Origin: Melampsora larici-populina 98AG31
Taxonomy: Eukaryota; Basidiomycota; Pucciniomycetes; Pucciniales; Melampsoraceae
NCBI RefSeq assembly: GCF_000204055.1
Contig: NW_006768790.1
Span: 203,534-267,533, forward strand
Direction: 5' to 3'
DNA length: 64,000 nucleotides
The position numbers were made by a program, and so were the translations under genes. Each line of letters starts with the position of its first letter. The first letter of the stretch is position 1. Below the pieces are notes generated by a model. It saw only the letters and a program-made list of their open reading frames with translations. It searched no databases and was not told the origin of the DNA. Shown one piece after another: positions 23,150 to 34,636 of the stretch.

Positions 23150-24061
23150 TATTGTAGACTTTTGGTGCAAAAAATTGGTCAACAGCCACCAATACACATG
23201 CATCCAGCTCAGCACTCATTGCTTTCACTTGAAATCTTCCCTCTGGCCTCAAGGTTTCAGTATCTCAAAAGTCCTTGCCTGCTCAGAACTTGCTAACAAG
23301 CATTTTTTTGTAAAAAAAGATCTCCATGATCGATGTTAAGACCCTGATGATGTGAAGGGGACAAGAAGGCAAAGGTGACCGTAGAGTGATAAGTGGATTG
23401 CAACGTGAGGAAGCAGAAGTACAACATGGTTGAGCAGCTAGTATGGTTGCTAGTGCCAACAAGCGTCAAATCTTGGACCGGATATTTATCAAAAACTACA
23501 CTTCAAGACAAGATTTAGTTATGTTGTAGAAACCAACTAAAACAAGAAGTTCAAATATTGAACTTCCAATGGCATATCTGGATTGCCACTAATGTCAGGA
23601 GTCCAACAGTATCCTTGGCTCCCAAATTCAGTGAGTTTTGTGGCTCGGCCTCAAGTTGGCCAAGTCATACTCGCTGGTCCAACCTTTGACGCTTCTTGGC
23701 ACTACCAACCATAGTATCAAAAGTCTGACAGCCCTGTATAAGCATAAACCCTCTATTAGGCTGATTACATCATTTCACCAAGATAAAACAAGATGCGAGA
23801 AAGCTTGTTGCTCATTGTCAACACTTGAAGCCTTGAGTTTGATTCTGTATGGTCAGCAAGGTGATCATTGGCATACAAGTGGGTTGGATGTGGTTCAGTG
23901 AGATACTTTATTTTGATTCTTGACTTTGCCATAGCATATAAAGTGTTTTAAGAATGGATCATTGTTGGTAAATCAGACGGTAAATCATCCCATTGTGGAT
24001 TTTATGCTCTTAACAATTTAGTTCCTACACACATAATTAAATTTTGCGGTTGGGACCACAG
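23150..24061. other. Intergenic between MITE and LTR-like block
   Basis: AT-rich, with short unsupported frames only. No gene or further element end is recognised. Confidence 0.4.
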
Positions 24062-24558
24062 TGTTGGAACAAAGTACATTCACGTTAACAACATATATTT
24101 CCATTTAAACATTAACAATGATTGAACACATGTAATGAACTTTGTCATGTTATCATACTCACGAACTATGTAATTTCTAAACCTAATCACGTGATGTATC
24201 GCTAACTTAACTTATCAATCCATCCGCTTTGAGAAAAGCTTTCTTTTTCTTTTCTTTAATTATCTTTGAAAGCTTTTCTTCACAACTAAATATATCATCT
24301 AATCACTCTGGAACATTCCTTCATTATTGCATTACTGACTGATATATTTGTTGTTTGGATTGATCAAGGTATGATCTTGTTGTCTGTTTGTTTATGTTTA
24401 GTTTTGTTTATTTGTTTGATAGGAGATTCAATTATCTTTGAAAGCTTTTCTTCACAACTAAATATATCATCTAATCACTCCGGAACATTCCTTCATTATT
24501 GCATTACTGACTGATATATTTGTTGTTTGGATTGATCAAGGAATCTAAGATTCCTATA
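24062..24558. mobile_element. Probable solo LTR with internal duplication
   Basis: A block that begins TGTTGGAACAAAG, the typical start of Ty1/copia LTRs, and ends near AAGATTCCTATA(CA). CACAG stands on both sides (24057-24061 and 24559-24563), as expected for a 5-bp TSD, although the right end then lacks the canonical CA by two bases. Inside, about 110 bp beginning ATTATCTTTGAAAGCTTTTC is repeated almost perfectly at 24258 and 24430. No retrotransposon coding region is nearby, hence a solo LTR. Confidence 0.5.
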
Positions 24559-24829
24559 CACAGAATTTACAATAAAACACTCCCACCATAGTGAATGCTC
24601 TAAGAAAGAATGGACCTATCTTGGCATTTACATACATTGTTTACCTCTTTAAAAGCACACAATATATGGGGCAGTAAAAAGACATCACTATTTGAAAGAG
24701 GCTGAAGGGCACATTCAAAAAAATGTTGTTAATATGAGGAATGAAGCCACTTCAGCATGTTGACACACAGTGGAAGTGTTTTATTCTCACATCATTGTAG
24801 AACAAAGATACCCATGCATCACTGCCCAT

Positions 24830-25008
24830 TGGGGGTTTCAAGTCAGAGAATTTTTGTGAAAACTTTTTTTTTCTGCAAATATACGGTCAACAGCATTTGG
24901 GACACCTAAAAAGGTGTCCCCATTTTTCCAAATTTACGGTATATTTTGCAACATTGGACAACTTGTTGGACTGTAAAATACTGTAAATTTCTTGACTTGA
25001 AACCCCCT
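24830..25008. mobile_element. MITE, family A copy 2
   Basis: About 180 bp with ends GGGGGTTTCAAGTCA and TTGACTTGAAACCCCC and the central hairpin GGGACACCTAAAAAGGTGTC. TA is kept at the right end; the left flank reads TT. The rest of 24564-25468 has no gene signal and leads into the THO2 promoter. Confidence 0.75.
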
Positions 25009-25468
25009 ATTGTATCAGATTGAATACTGTCATCAGGAAGGTGTTTTATGATTTCTGGGATCATTTCATTTGGAAGTGATCTTATTCCTTTGGTAGCAGG
25101 AAGTCTTTTTTTGAACTTCTTTGGTTGATTTTGACTGGTTCTTGAGCTCTGTGATCTGATGGAATCATAAGAAATGTGTGGTTTGAATCCATCTCAAAGC
25201 TTGATTGTGAATTGGATGGAGATTTGGTTCAGATCACTTGCGAAGAAATCACATTTTACACAGCACAGAACTCGTGTTCTGTAAAAGTGTAGGAGTTGAA
25301 AGTTTATGGGTTTGTATCATGGGTTTGTGCAGTGATCTTAAGCCAGGGTTGAATAGTATTTTACCACTTTAAGCACTTCTTCACTTCAACACCAACATCA
25401 TCACCATTTCTCATCCACATCCTCATCCTCAACAAAACTATTGACTATCCATCAAAACCATCGCATCC

Positions 25469-28400
25469 ATGTTATCATCAACAAATGACAATCTAATCAA
25501 CCTGAACACAATCATCAACCTCAATCCAATATCAAATCAAATCGAATTTCATCCTGAACTGTTAGTACACCTTCTTGATCACCCTCACCGTTTGATCAGA
25601 AAGAAAGAACTGACTTAAACTTTCATCAAATGGGTTCTAAACAGTCTCAATACTATCCTTCAACTTTTAAACTCATCATCATCATCGATCGAAAGACCAT
25701 CAACTGATTTAAGTTTATCAAATCATTTCAGTTCATTGATCTTAGCAACACTACCACCTGCCTACTCAAGCACAAGTCAACACCAAATCACACCAGAACA
25801 ACTCATCAGTTTCTTAGCGGATGACTTGTTTTCAAAATTCAATACTGAAACTCAACCTAGTAGAGTATCAGAATTGATTGCGGACTCGATTTGGGTGATT
25901 GAACAATCTATTGAAGCTAATCGATCTATAACTCAAGAGACCATCAAAAATGCTCAATCTCCTACTCCTACTGCAACAGAACGACTATCCATTCTTTCAT
26001 CAGCTAGACAATCACTCATCGATCTTTCAAAACTGTTGATCTCTCCTAATTCAAATCCTCGAGGCATCTGTATCTTAGACATCAATCATTGTAAATTAAG
26101 TTGGGAATATGGTTTCTTATCTGAACTTGGAATCATTCCTTTTACGGCTGATCTTATTGGAAAACAAGCCACCAGACTTAACACAGGACTTCAGTTCAGT
26201 TCATTCATCTTATCATCCAAATTCAAATCTTCATCTTGTAACAAACACTCAATCGCGTCTTTTTCTTTTTGTGGTCATCATCCATTAGCTACAAACAACA
26301 AAGATTCAATTTATTACGAGAAGAATCAGAAGGATATTCACATCTAGCCACCGAATTACTCTCATCAATGGGTCCAGGAACGACAGCAGATCTAGTCCAA
26401 TCAACCAGTCAAGGGGAGCCTACTTCGTATCCTAATCTGAGATCAATCCTGATTCCTGGTGAATCCGAAAAAATGTTAAGCGCAAGAATAGAGAAAGTGA
26501 TCAATAATGTGAAGGCTTTGATTGGATTCTTTGACCTCGATCCAAATCGAACACTGGATATCATCTTGGATGTCTTTTGTTATAGCGTTACCACTCATCA
26601 TAATTTCTTTTGTGGCTTGCTAAAGAAGACGCATTGGTTCAAAAAATCTAATCTGCCGACGACTACCGATGATCGTAATACAACACCGAGTGTAGGAAAC
26701 GGCTTTCAAGGTGTCAAGGAATGTGAAAATACCAATTCTGGCTCAAAATTGATCTCCTCGTTACTTGGATTCAAATTTGTACATTATCAAAACCCCGATG
26801 AAACTGATTCAACACCTGAAGAGCTCTATCTGATGACTGCAATTTTGATTTGGCAAAAGATCATTTCTTTATCTGATATTCTTTCTCATCTAACACCTGA
26901 TCCTGAAGGTATCAAGAAAATGGAATCAGATTGGAAAGATGAGGTTTATAATCAAGCTGCTGCTTCTGGACCTAAGAATGCACTTAGTATGGCAGGTGCA
27001 TTAGACGGTTCATCTTCACTTGTACTTTCTTCAAATTCGAAACTTCCTCAAAACAAATCATCAACCGACACCTCGAAGCATAGAGAAGCTCTAAATCAAA
27101 AAACAGGACTCTTGAATGCTTTGTTGTCGATCGGAGCCCTTCAAGAATCTATCTTTTTACTCTCCTTACCTAATCATCAATTCTTAGCCTTTCGAAATCC
27201 ATCCATCTCTGGATTGTTATTAAGATTAATCGATGTGGCTATCTCTCCTGCTTTCATCAATGCTGGACTATCACTCGCTGATCCAGAAATCAAGGAAAAA
27301 CTTTCACGACCGAAGAGAAAATATGTTGGTGGAGCGTTACATCAATTAGTAGAAGCTGAAACACCTAAAGCTGTTCTATCATCCAAAGTCGGACCGAAAC
27401 CTTCATCATTAATTCCAACTGTACCAGCTACTATTACTAAAACCGAATGGGTATTTTTCTGGGATCATTGGAAAGATAGAATTCCTGAAGCCAAGAATGG
27501 AGAAGAAGTGTTGGATTTGGTTTGGCCATTGATGAAATTCGTAGGACCATATGGGAATATGAATACATCAGTGTTTCATAAGATTTCAAAATTGACTGCT
27601 AAAGCTTTTGAAGGTGAAATTGAAAGTACTGATATTAGATGGCAACATATCTTACGATGGTATCTTTTACCTTCACTTTCGATGATGGAAGGATCTATTG
27701 CTGCTTCAAATTATGTTTGGGGTATACTTGAAAAATTTCCGTATGAAAGTCGATATATGATTTATGGAGAATGGAAAGAAAGAATTTATAATCGGATACC
27801 TGAATTAAAAGTTCAAAGAGTCAAAGCTGATAATGAAACCAAGCGAGTTTTAAAAACGATGACATCTGAAAATCTGAAAGAAAAATCAAGAGCTTTAGGA
27901 AAACTAGCATCATCGAATCCTTGTATTGTTTTTAATGCTGCTTTACATCAAGTTCAAACTTACGATAATTTGATTACTTGTGTCATTGAGACTTTACGGT
28001 ATTTGAACATTTTCTCATTAGACGTTTTAACTTATTCGATTGTCGAATTTTTATCAAATCCAGATAAAGATAGATCTAAATCAGATGGATGTAATTTAGC
28101 ATCTTGGTTACAAAACTTGGCTAAATTCGTTGGAAATGTATTCAAAAGGAATTTAATTTTAGATCCGACTATCATTTTACAATATTTATCTAATCAACTT
28201 TCAAAAGGAAATTCAAAAGATTTAATAATTTTAAGAGAAATGATTAGTAAGATGGCAGGAATTGATGTGCTAGTTGATCTTTCTAATTCACAAGTGATTG
28301 GTTTAAGTGGTTCGATGACTCTTAGATCTGAAGCTATTTCGCCTACTACTCTTACTGTAAAGAAAACTTCAATGTTTAATAAAAGTTCGAATCGGTTGAT

Positions 28401-31400
28401 GAAGGCTTTGAAACAGTCGGGTTTATTGGTGCCTATTTTAGTTTTGGTTGCCTTACAACGTCAAAATGCGGTTCTATTGGCTGATGAAGATGCTCATTTG
28501 AAGTACCTTGGTGTCTTGGCTGATAATGTCAGTCGTTTCCTCTTTTCTCTCATCGCGCTTTCTTCCTTTTACTGATAATTAACCTTGACTGTTTTCATAG
28601 TGTCAGCAAGTTTTATTTCAATACTTGGAATTCTTACAGTCTCAACTTGATTTAGATCAATATTCGAAAATCTTACCATCAATTTCGGAAATGTGGGGAA
28701 AATTCAATTTGGAACCATCAATTGTGTTTCATACATGGAGACCAATCTTAGCTAATCAAGTTAGACCGATGGTTAAAATTGGAAATGATGGTGAGGTTAT
28801 CATGGTTAAGAGTGATGTTGATGTAGTGATGGAGAATGCAGGAGAGATCGAGAATGGTGCGAATGGGATTGGTGAACAGGTTAGTTATTTCCTGATTTTT
28901 TACTTCTTAGTAATTCGTGCTCATCGTTTTGTTCCTGTGATTTACTGTAGGCGCAATATCCTAGTAGTCTTGATCCGGTTGTTGCGGTGGCTGAAAATAT
29001 GTTATCAGAACAAACTAGGAAACTAGTCGGGTAAGCTCTTAAACGATAAGATATTGAAATGTAGCTGATAATCTCTTTCTTACTTACTATAACAGGTCAC
29101 ATTTCTTTGTCACTTTTTGGCAATTGGAACTTTATGATATCAGAATGCCAGATGAAAGATATTTAGCAGAAACGACTAGATTGAATAATCTTTTAACTGA
29201 ATTAGATCGAGAATATGCTAATCCGAATCCATTAACATTCAATAAGGATTTAAATAGGGCAACAAGAGCTAAGATTTTAGAGATTCGTTCGACACTGACT
29301 AAAGAGATGAAAGTTCATATTAAACATTACGAATTAACTAGAGCTAGATTGGTGGCTGAGAAATCTTTTTGGTTTTCACGTGAGTCATTCAGTCGATCTA
29401 AACCTTTTGATCATTTAGTGGGTTATCCTTGTCTATTAGCTTTACTGATATATTTTATATACGTCTCTTTGAACAGAAATCTCGGGTAGATCACCATTAC
29501 GAGCTCAATTACTTGAACACATCATTCAACATTGTTTAAACCCAAGATCAAAACTATCACCAGTAGATGCAGCCTATACAGCTCAATTTGTGAAAACCAT
29601 TCATAGTTTGGGTACTTCATCATTTATGACATTAAAATTATTTGATCGAATCTTTTCACCGGATGTAGGACCTACCATCTTTGTTTGTTCGGAAACAGAA
29701 GCAAGTAATTATGGAAAGTTTTTAAGAGATTTATTAGGTTTAATTAAAACTTGGTTTGATGATGAAAAGATCTTTAAAAAAACTGGTTTAGGTAAAGATA
29801 AAAAAGGTAATTATTTACCTGGTTTACGTATGAAATTAAAAGGTGGGAATGGGGATGAAACTCCTGTTAATGGAAATGGAAATGGGACAAATGGGAATGG
29901 AAATGGAAATGGAAATGGGAATGGGAATGGGAATAATGGGGCGATTCCTGAGAGTGATATGTTATCTCATGATAATTTACAAAAGGTTTTCAAAAAGTGG
30001 ACGGGTGTGATGTCCAGTGTCAGTCAACCAAAACAGCATTATCTGATTGATTACGAAAAATACTGATATCTTGTTTGGAATTGTTTCTTTTGCTGGCTGG
30101 GGTCTATCTTTTCTAGGTTTGTAAGGATGCGATTCAATGTGGTGAATATATGCATATTAGGAATAGTATTGCCGTTTTGAAAGAATTGGATGGATTAGTA
30201 CCTTTGTTTGAAGATCAAGCTGTTCTTTTGGAAGGAGCAGTGACAGGACTATTGAAGAATGAAAAAAGAGAAGATGTTAAGGTTTTGGTCTATGGGTTCG
30301 TAGTCTTCCTCTATGTCTTTTACTCTCTTAAGTCATGCGGAATTGAATATAGCCTTTAACATGATTCTATTTTTTTTTGCAGATATCAATCAATGTTGAA
30401 ACGAGCTGCAAAATTTGTGATTAAAAATAAAACTCCAGCTTCTAGTTCGGCTTCATCAAGTCTAGCTACAAGAAAACTGGACAATAAAGATAAAGCTCCT
30501 CCAGCTCCCTCAACTACAACCGGTCTACCAACAGTAGTGGCCCCACCTCCTGTTCAGTCAACAACATCGACTGCTACGGTCTCAAATGATCAGCCCCCAC
30601 CGGCACCTAACGTGCTATCGACAAAAATAAATGGAAACGGGATCGTCACTCAGCCCGACTTGCGACCACCTCAATCATCTACTTCCTCCCGACCAGCCGG
30701 TTTACCTGAAAGACCTACATCTCGTCTTGCCCCACCACCTCCTTCATCCGCAGCGAGCGTTGGGCGTCACGAAGCTGATAGGAAGTTAGCTGCTCAAGGA
30801 CCACCTCGTCCACCTGCACCTAATCTCGCCCCACCTGCACCACGACATCCTACGAACGTCGAGCTTGAAAAGAATGGGAGATCTGGAACAGATTTAACGA
30901 ACGCCAAGGCTATAGCACCTCCTTCAAGACCTTCAGCCGAAGCTAGTGAAAGAGAAGCATTGGCTCGAGCTGCTGTTCAACGATCTCGCAAGTTTGCCAC
31001 TAATTCGAATGGTGCTCTCTCTCAAAACCCGAATAGCGTTATCCCAAATCCTAACACGAGTAGCCTTCCGGGTTCTAATTCACCCGGAACAGGGGTAGTG
31101 TCTTCATCACCTCGACTCAAAGAAACTTGGCCACCAGCTGATGATCCTCGTAGTACTCAACATCGTCATATGATGGCTTCTTCTGGGGTTCGATCGAATT
31201 TGAGTAGTCCTAGTATGATGAATGGAAAAGTTTTAGACAGTGGCCCAGGAGGAGCTCGTTATGTACCATCTGGACCGAAATCATTAACATCAAGAACGAT
31301 GAGTGGCAAAACAGAAGAAATGAGACCACCTTCAGCACCTAAAGCAGAACAAACTCAAAGGTTTCAACCTCATTCTTCACCCGTGACCTCATTGGTTAAT

Positions 31401-32859
31401 TCAAGTCCAAGACATTTGAGAGATCAAAGTAATGTCAAACGTGGAGGAACAGATGATCATCGGATTAGAGAAAGATCGATTACTGAAGGAGCAACAGAAT
31501 ATACAAGAAGAGAACCAAGAGAAGAACATCATCGGAGGACTAGAGGAGAGGAATCTAGTGGAAGTCGAACTAGACAAGGTAGTGTTGAATCCATTAGATC
31601 AGGTAGAGATCGAGAGAAGAGAAGTAATGGGAATAGTAGTGGTGAGAAGAGGAAGAGGTCTAGATCTCCTTTGCCTGGAACGTCCACTCCAACGATTGAT
31701 TTAACTCGAGGTCATCATCGTGATCATCGTGAGAGGGATCGTGATCGTGATAGGGACCGTGATAGAGATCGAAGTGATAGAGGGGAGCGAAGTACCAGGG
31801 AACGAGACCCGGACAGAGAACGGGATCGAGATCGAGAACGGGATCGAGGAGAACGGGGAGAACGGGATCGGGATCGAAAGGATCGAGAGACACGACATAC
31901 TACGAAGGAAAAGGAGAAAGATGGTGGAGAGACGCGTGAAAAGGATCGAGGTGTGAGTGGTAGTGGTGAACGAAGATCACATAGAAGAGATAAAGAAAAG
32001 GAAAAATTAGAAGAAGAAGTTGGTAGTACCAAAAGACGAAAAGTTGCAGAAACAGGAGGGAATGGAACGACAGGAACCACAGATATGATGAACATTCCAT
32101 CTGGACCAAGAGCATTACAAAACCAAATTCATCATTCACAACATCAACACCAACATCAACATCCACATCAACATCAAAGATTATCTAATAATGGAAACAC
32201 AAGAATGGGAGTCAACAATGGATCCATACCGATGAATCGAACAGAACATTCACAAGAAATGATTGTTATGGATAAAGGAGGAAATATGATTACAGAACCA
32301 AAGAAGAATATCAGTATTAGAGGCATGGCAGCTAATGCATTACAGAAAGCAAATGAAGATAATGCAAGAAAAGATCATCGAAAAGATTCTGCTACTTCGC
32401 TTCCTTCATCAGCTGTAATGATGGAAGGCGGGGCAACATTATTAGCTAGAATGACAGATGAAAGTAAAAATGGAGAGGTGAGTGATTAATCTCGATTTTA
32501 GATTCTTACGGTTTCTTGTTTTTTATCATTGAGATCTTTATTAATATCTTTGGCATTGGTATGGTGTTTGTTTTCTTTTTTAGGATAGCTCTAATGGAAA
32601 ACGTAAAGGAGGAACAACAACTACAACAACAGAAGATCAAGAGAATGGAAGAAGACGAAAAGGATCTGGAGTGGTTGTAGAAAAAAGAAGAGATAGAAGT
32701 CGAGAGAAAGGTGAAAGAGAAAGAGGCGAAAGAGGTGATAAAGAAAGGGATAGAGGTGATAGAGGTGATAGAGATAGAAGTGATAGAGATAGAAGTGATC
32801 GAGGTGATAAAGATAGGGATAGGGATAGGGATAGAAGTAAGAAAAGTAGTAGACATTGA
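25469..32859 (+). CDS. THO2: THO complex subunit 2 (Tho2/THOC2)
   Basis: Scaffold subunit of the THO/TREX complex, which couples transcription to mRNP packaging and export and limits R-loops. The start is MLSSTNDNLINLN at 25469; exons are 25469-25560, 25645-26193, 26289-28527, 28601-28879 and then further short exons to 32859, with introns starting GTTAGT, GTTCAG, GTCAGT and GTTAGT. Joined sequence gives the family signatures: RLNTGLHYKQQRFNLLREES, then DIRWQHILRWYLLPSLSMME, then NYVWGILEKFPYESRYMIYG, and CQQVLFQYLEFLQSQ across the 28527/28601 join. SHFFVTFWQLELYDIRMPDE follows. A Gly-Asn repeat (GNGNG..., 29866-29940) is inserted before the last conserved part. The tail (30393-32859) is disordered: Pro/Ser-rich, then an Arg-Asp/Arg-Glu dipeptide-rich segment, a His-Gln run and a final RD-rich, basic end. 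Such tails bind RNA in this family. Confidence 0.92.
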
Positions 32860-33845
32860 AAAAGTCATGGGGTTTTTCTCAGATTTTCTTTTTTTTCATT
32901 CTTTTCTCTTGTGTTATATTCGATTGGAAGAAATAAACAGAAAGTTGGAATGAGATTGAGTTTCTTTTTTTTGAAAATAAACAGTTTGGTTTTTGTGAAA
33001 GTAGTTATGGTTGATAGTTTGAAAGAAATTGAAAATGAAATGAAATTTGTTTAGGTTTAAAAGGAAAGATTTCATTTAAAAGGTTGTACATATATATACC
33101 TTTTTTGTTTCATGGTAGCAAGTTGATGAACAATCTCTTTTGTGACACATAATCGAAATAAGTGTTCCCCTTGAGAACACATCTCTTATTATATATCACG
33201 AAATCGGAGAATTTCTTTAACGCTGTTTGGTCTGGTGTTACAAAGAAATTAATCAAAATATTGTAATATTTTGGGACCTTCGACAACTTTAACTGAAAGA
33301 AAGAGTTCCTATGACCCAAAAGAAGCTTTAACTCATTACTTACAACTAATTCTTACTGTTTTTAGAATACCTCTGCTTGGGTGATGCATGTTTTGAACGC
33401 TTTTGTCTTTGCAGTCATGAACTTGTTGGAAAACCAAGATCGGACGGAGAGCGCTTTTTTCCTTGAAACCAAATAATCTCAATGTTTGTTGTAATCTCTT
33501 GGGAGAATTGAATATGGTATAACATTTAAGATTGTTCAAGTACCAAACACAGTATAATCTTTGGTCTGTGACAAATCTGAAGTCTTATACTTACTCCCTT
33601 GAATGGACATCGAGAAGCAAACGAAAGGAAGGTTGATGTGTTGATGATCCTATAAGCTGCTGCAAAAGTCATCATTTAGGGTTTTCCGCTTGATTGAATG
33701 CTTCACATGAAATCAACAATCATGTTGTGGTACTATCAATACTAGGGGAACAGAGCCACTCGTACCAATACCAAATAGAATCGTGATATAAATGCAGTGC
33801 AATAGAGTGTGATGAAGTCCGGATAGATTGGGAGTCCGACATCAA
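32860..33845. other. Intergenic, THO2 3' flank
   Basis: AT-rich 3' untranslated and intergenic DNA. No gene is supported by splicing or composition. Confidence 0.4.
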
Positions 33846-33904
33846 GGTTCGAACTCCGAGACCTAAGTTGTTACTACATATACGTAAGAAGGTGGTGTAC
33901 TTTC
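33840..33904 (+). promoter_or_regulatory. U6 copy 2 upstream (Pol III) promoter block
   Basis: Matches the block before U6 copy 1: GGTTCGAACTC at 33846, again 59 nt before the RNA start, then AAGTTGTTACTACATATACG. Scattered substitutions outside these two motifs, and loss of similarity upstream of about 33835, suggest the motifs are selectively kept. Confidence 0.55.
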
Positions 33905-33929
33905 GGCCCGCTTCGGCGGTGCCATACGT

Positions 33930-33961
<32 letters not shown>

Positions 33962-34026
33962 GGCCCCTGCACAAGGATGACACATGTAGTCAGAATGGAT
34001 TCACCTACGGGTGAAGATTTTTTTTT
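33905..34026 (+). ncRNA. U6 spliceosomal snRNA, copy 2
   Basis: Identical in its transcribed body to the copy at 2230: the TTCG-capped 5' hairpin, ACAGAGA box, AGC triad, CCCCTGCACAAGGATG region, 3' TACG-loop hairpin and a T-run terminator (34018-34026). The 3' flank differs from copy 1 immediately after the T-run, so this is a separate locus rather than an assembly duplicate. Confidence 0.96.
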
Positions 34027-34174
34027 CTTTTGTGCCATCCAAAGAGAAGTTCGAAATACAACTTATAACTTATTTGGATGGTGAATTGTATGAAAATAAA
34101 AAAATCTATTATGGGACTTCTTTATTACAATTTATCTACCATCCCGATAAAGGAAAATATGATACTGATCTGAG

Positions 34175-34440
34175 AGGACCCCGGTATGCTCCTATGAAGG
34201 GTACAGATCTAGAATTGTGACTTTTGAGCTCGCGCGGAGATACAACATATGGGATTAAACAGTGATCTCTTGGATTTTACCGGTTTCTGCCTGAATTTCA
34301 GAGTTGCTAAGTCCAATACAGCTGATTAAAAAGACTAAACCTGTCTTAAAGCTATGGGTAAAGCCAGGGACAAGTTTCCGAGCGAGCTCAAAAGTCACAT
34401 TTTTGGATCTGTACCCCTGATAAGAGCATACCGGGGTCCT
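34175..34440. mobile_element. hAT-type MITE with perfect 8-bp target duplication
   Basis: A 266-bp element flanked on both sides by GATCTGAG (34167-34174 and 34441-34448). The inverted ends begin AGGACCCCGGTATGCTC and stay similar for about 60 bp, through GTACAGATC and GTGACTTTTGAGCTCGC. An 8-bp duplication is diagnostic of the hAT superfamily. It is non-autonomous, with no coding sequence. Confidence 0.88.
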
Positions 34441-34636
34441 GATCTGAGTCATGAGTCAGTAAAGAGTGAATTACCTAAACAAGTGTTTTTGTTTGTCCTT
34501 AACCTTGGTTTGAGTGTCATGAGAAAACCCAAGCTATCTCCTATTCTTCAGTATTTGTGATGATTCACCAATATATGTATTAAAAAACACTTTGGCAAAG
34601 CTATCAAAATCAAAACTTAATTCATATTTCATAGTA

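Noticed and set aside
24057..24563. Full-length Copia retrotransposon
   Set aside because: Only one LTR-like block and no gag/pol sequence on either side; kept only as a probable solo LTR.
31660..32166. Long frames opposite and beside the THO2 Arg/Asp-rich tail
   Set aside because: Produced by the repetitive GATCGNGA-type codons on the coding strand; composition is extreme and there is no independent evidence.
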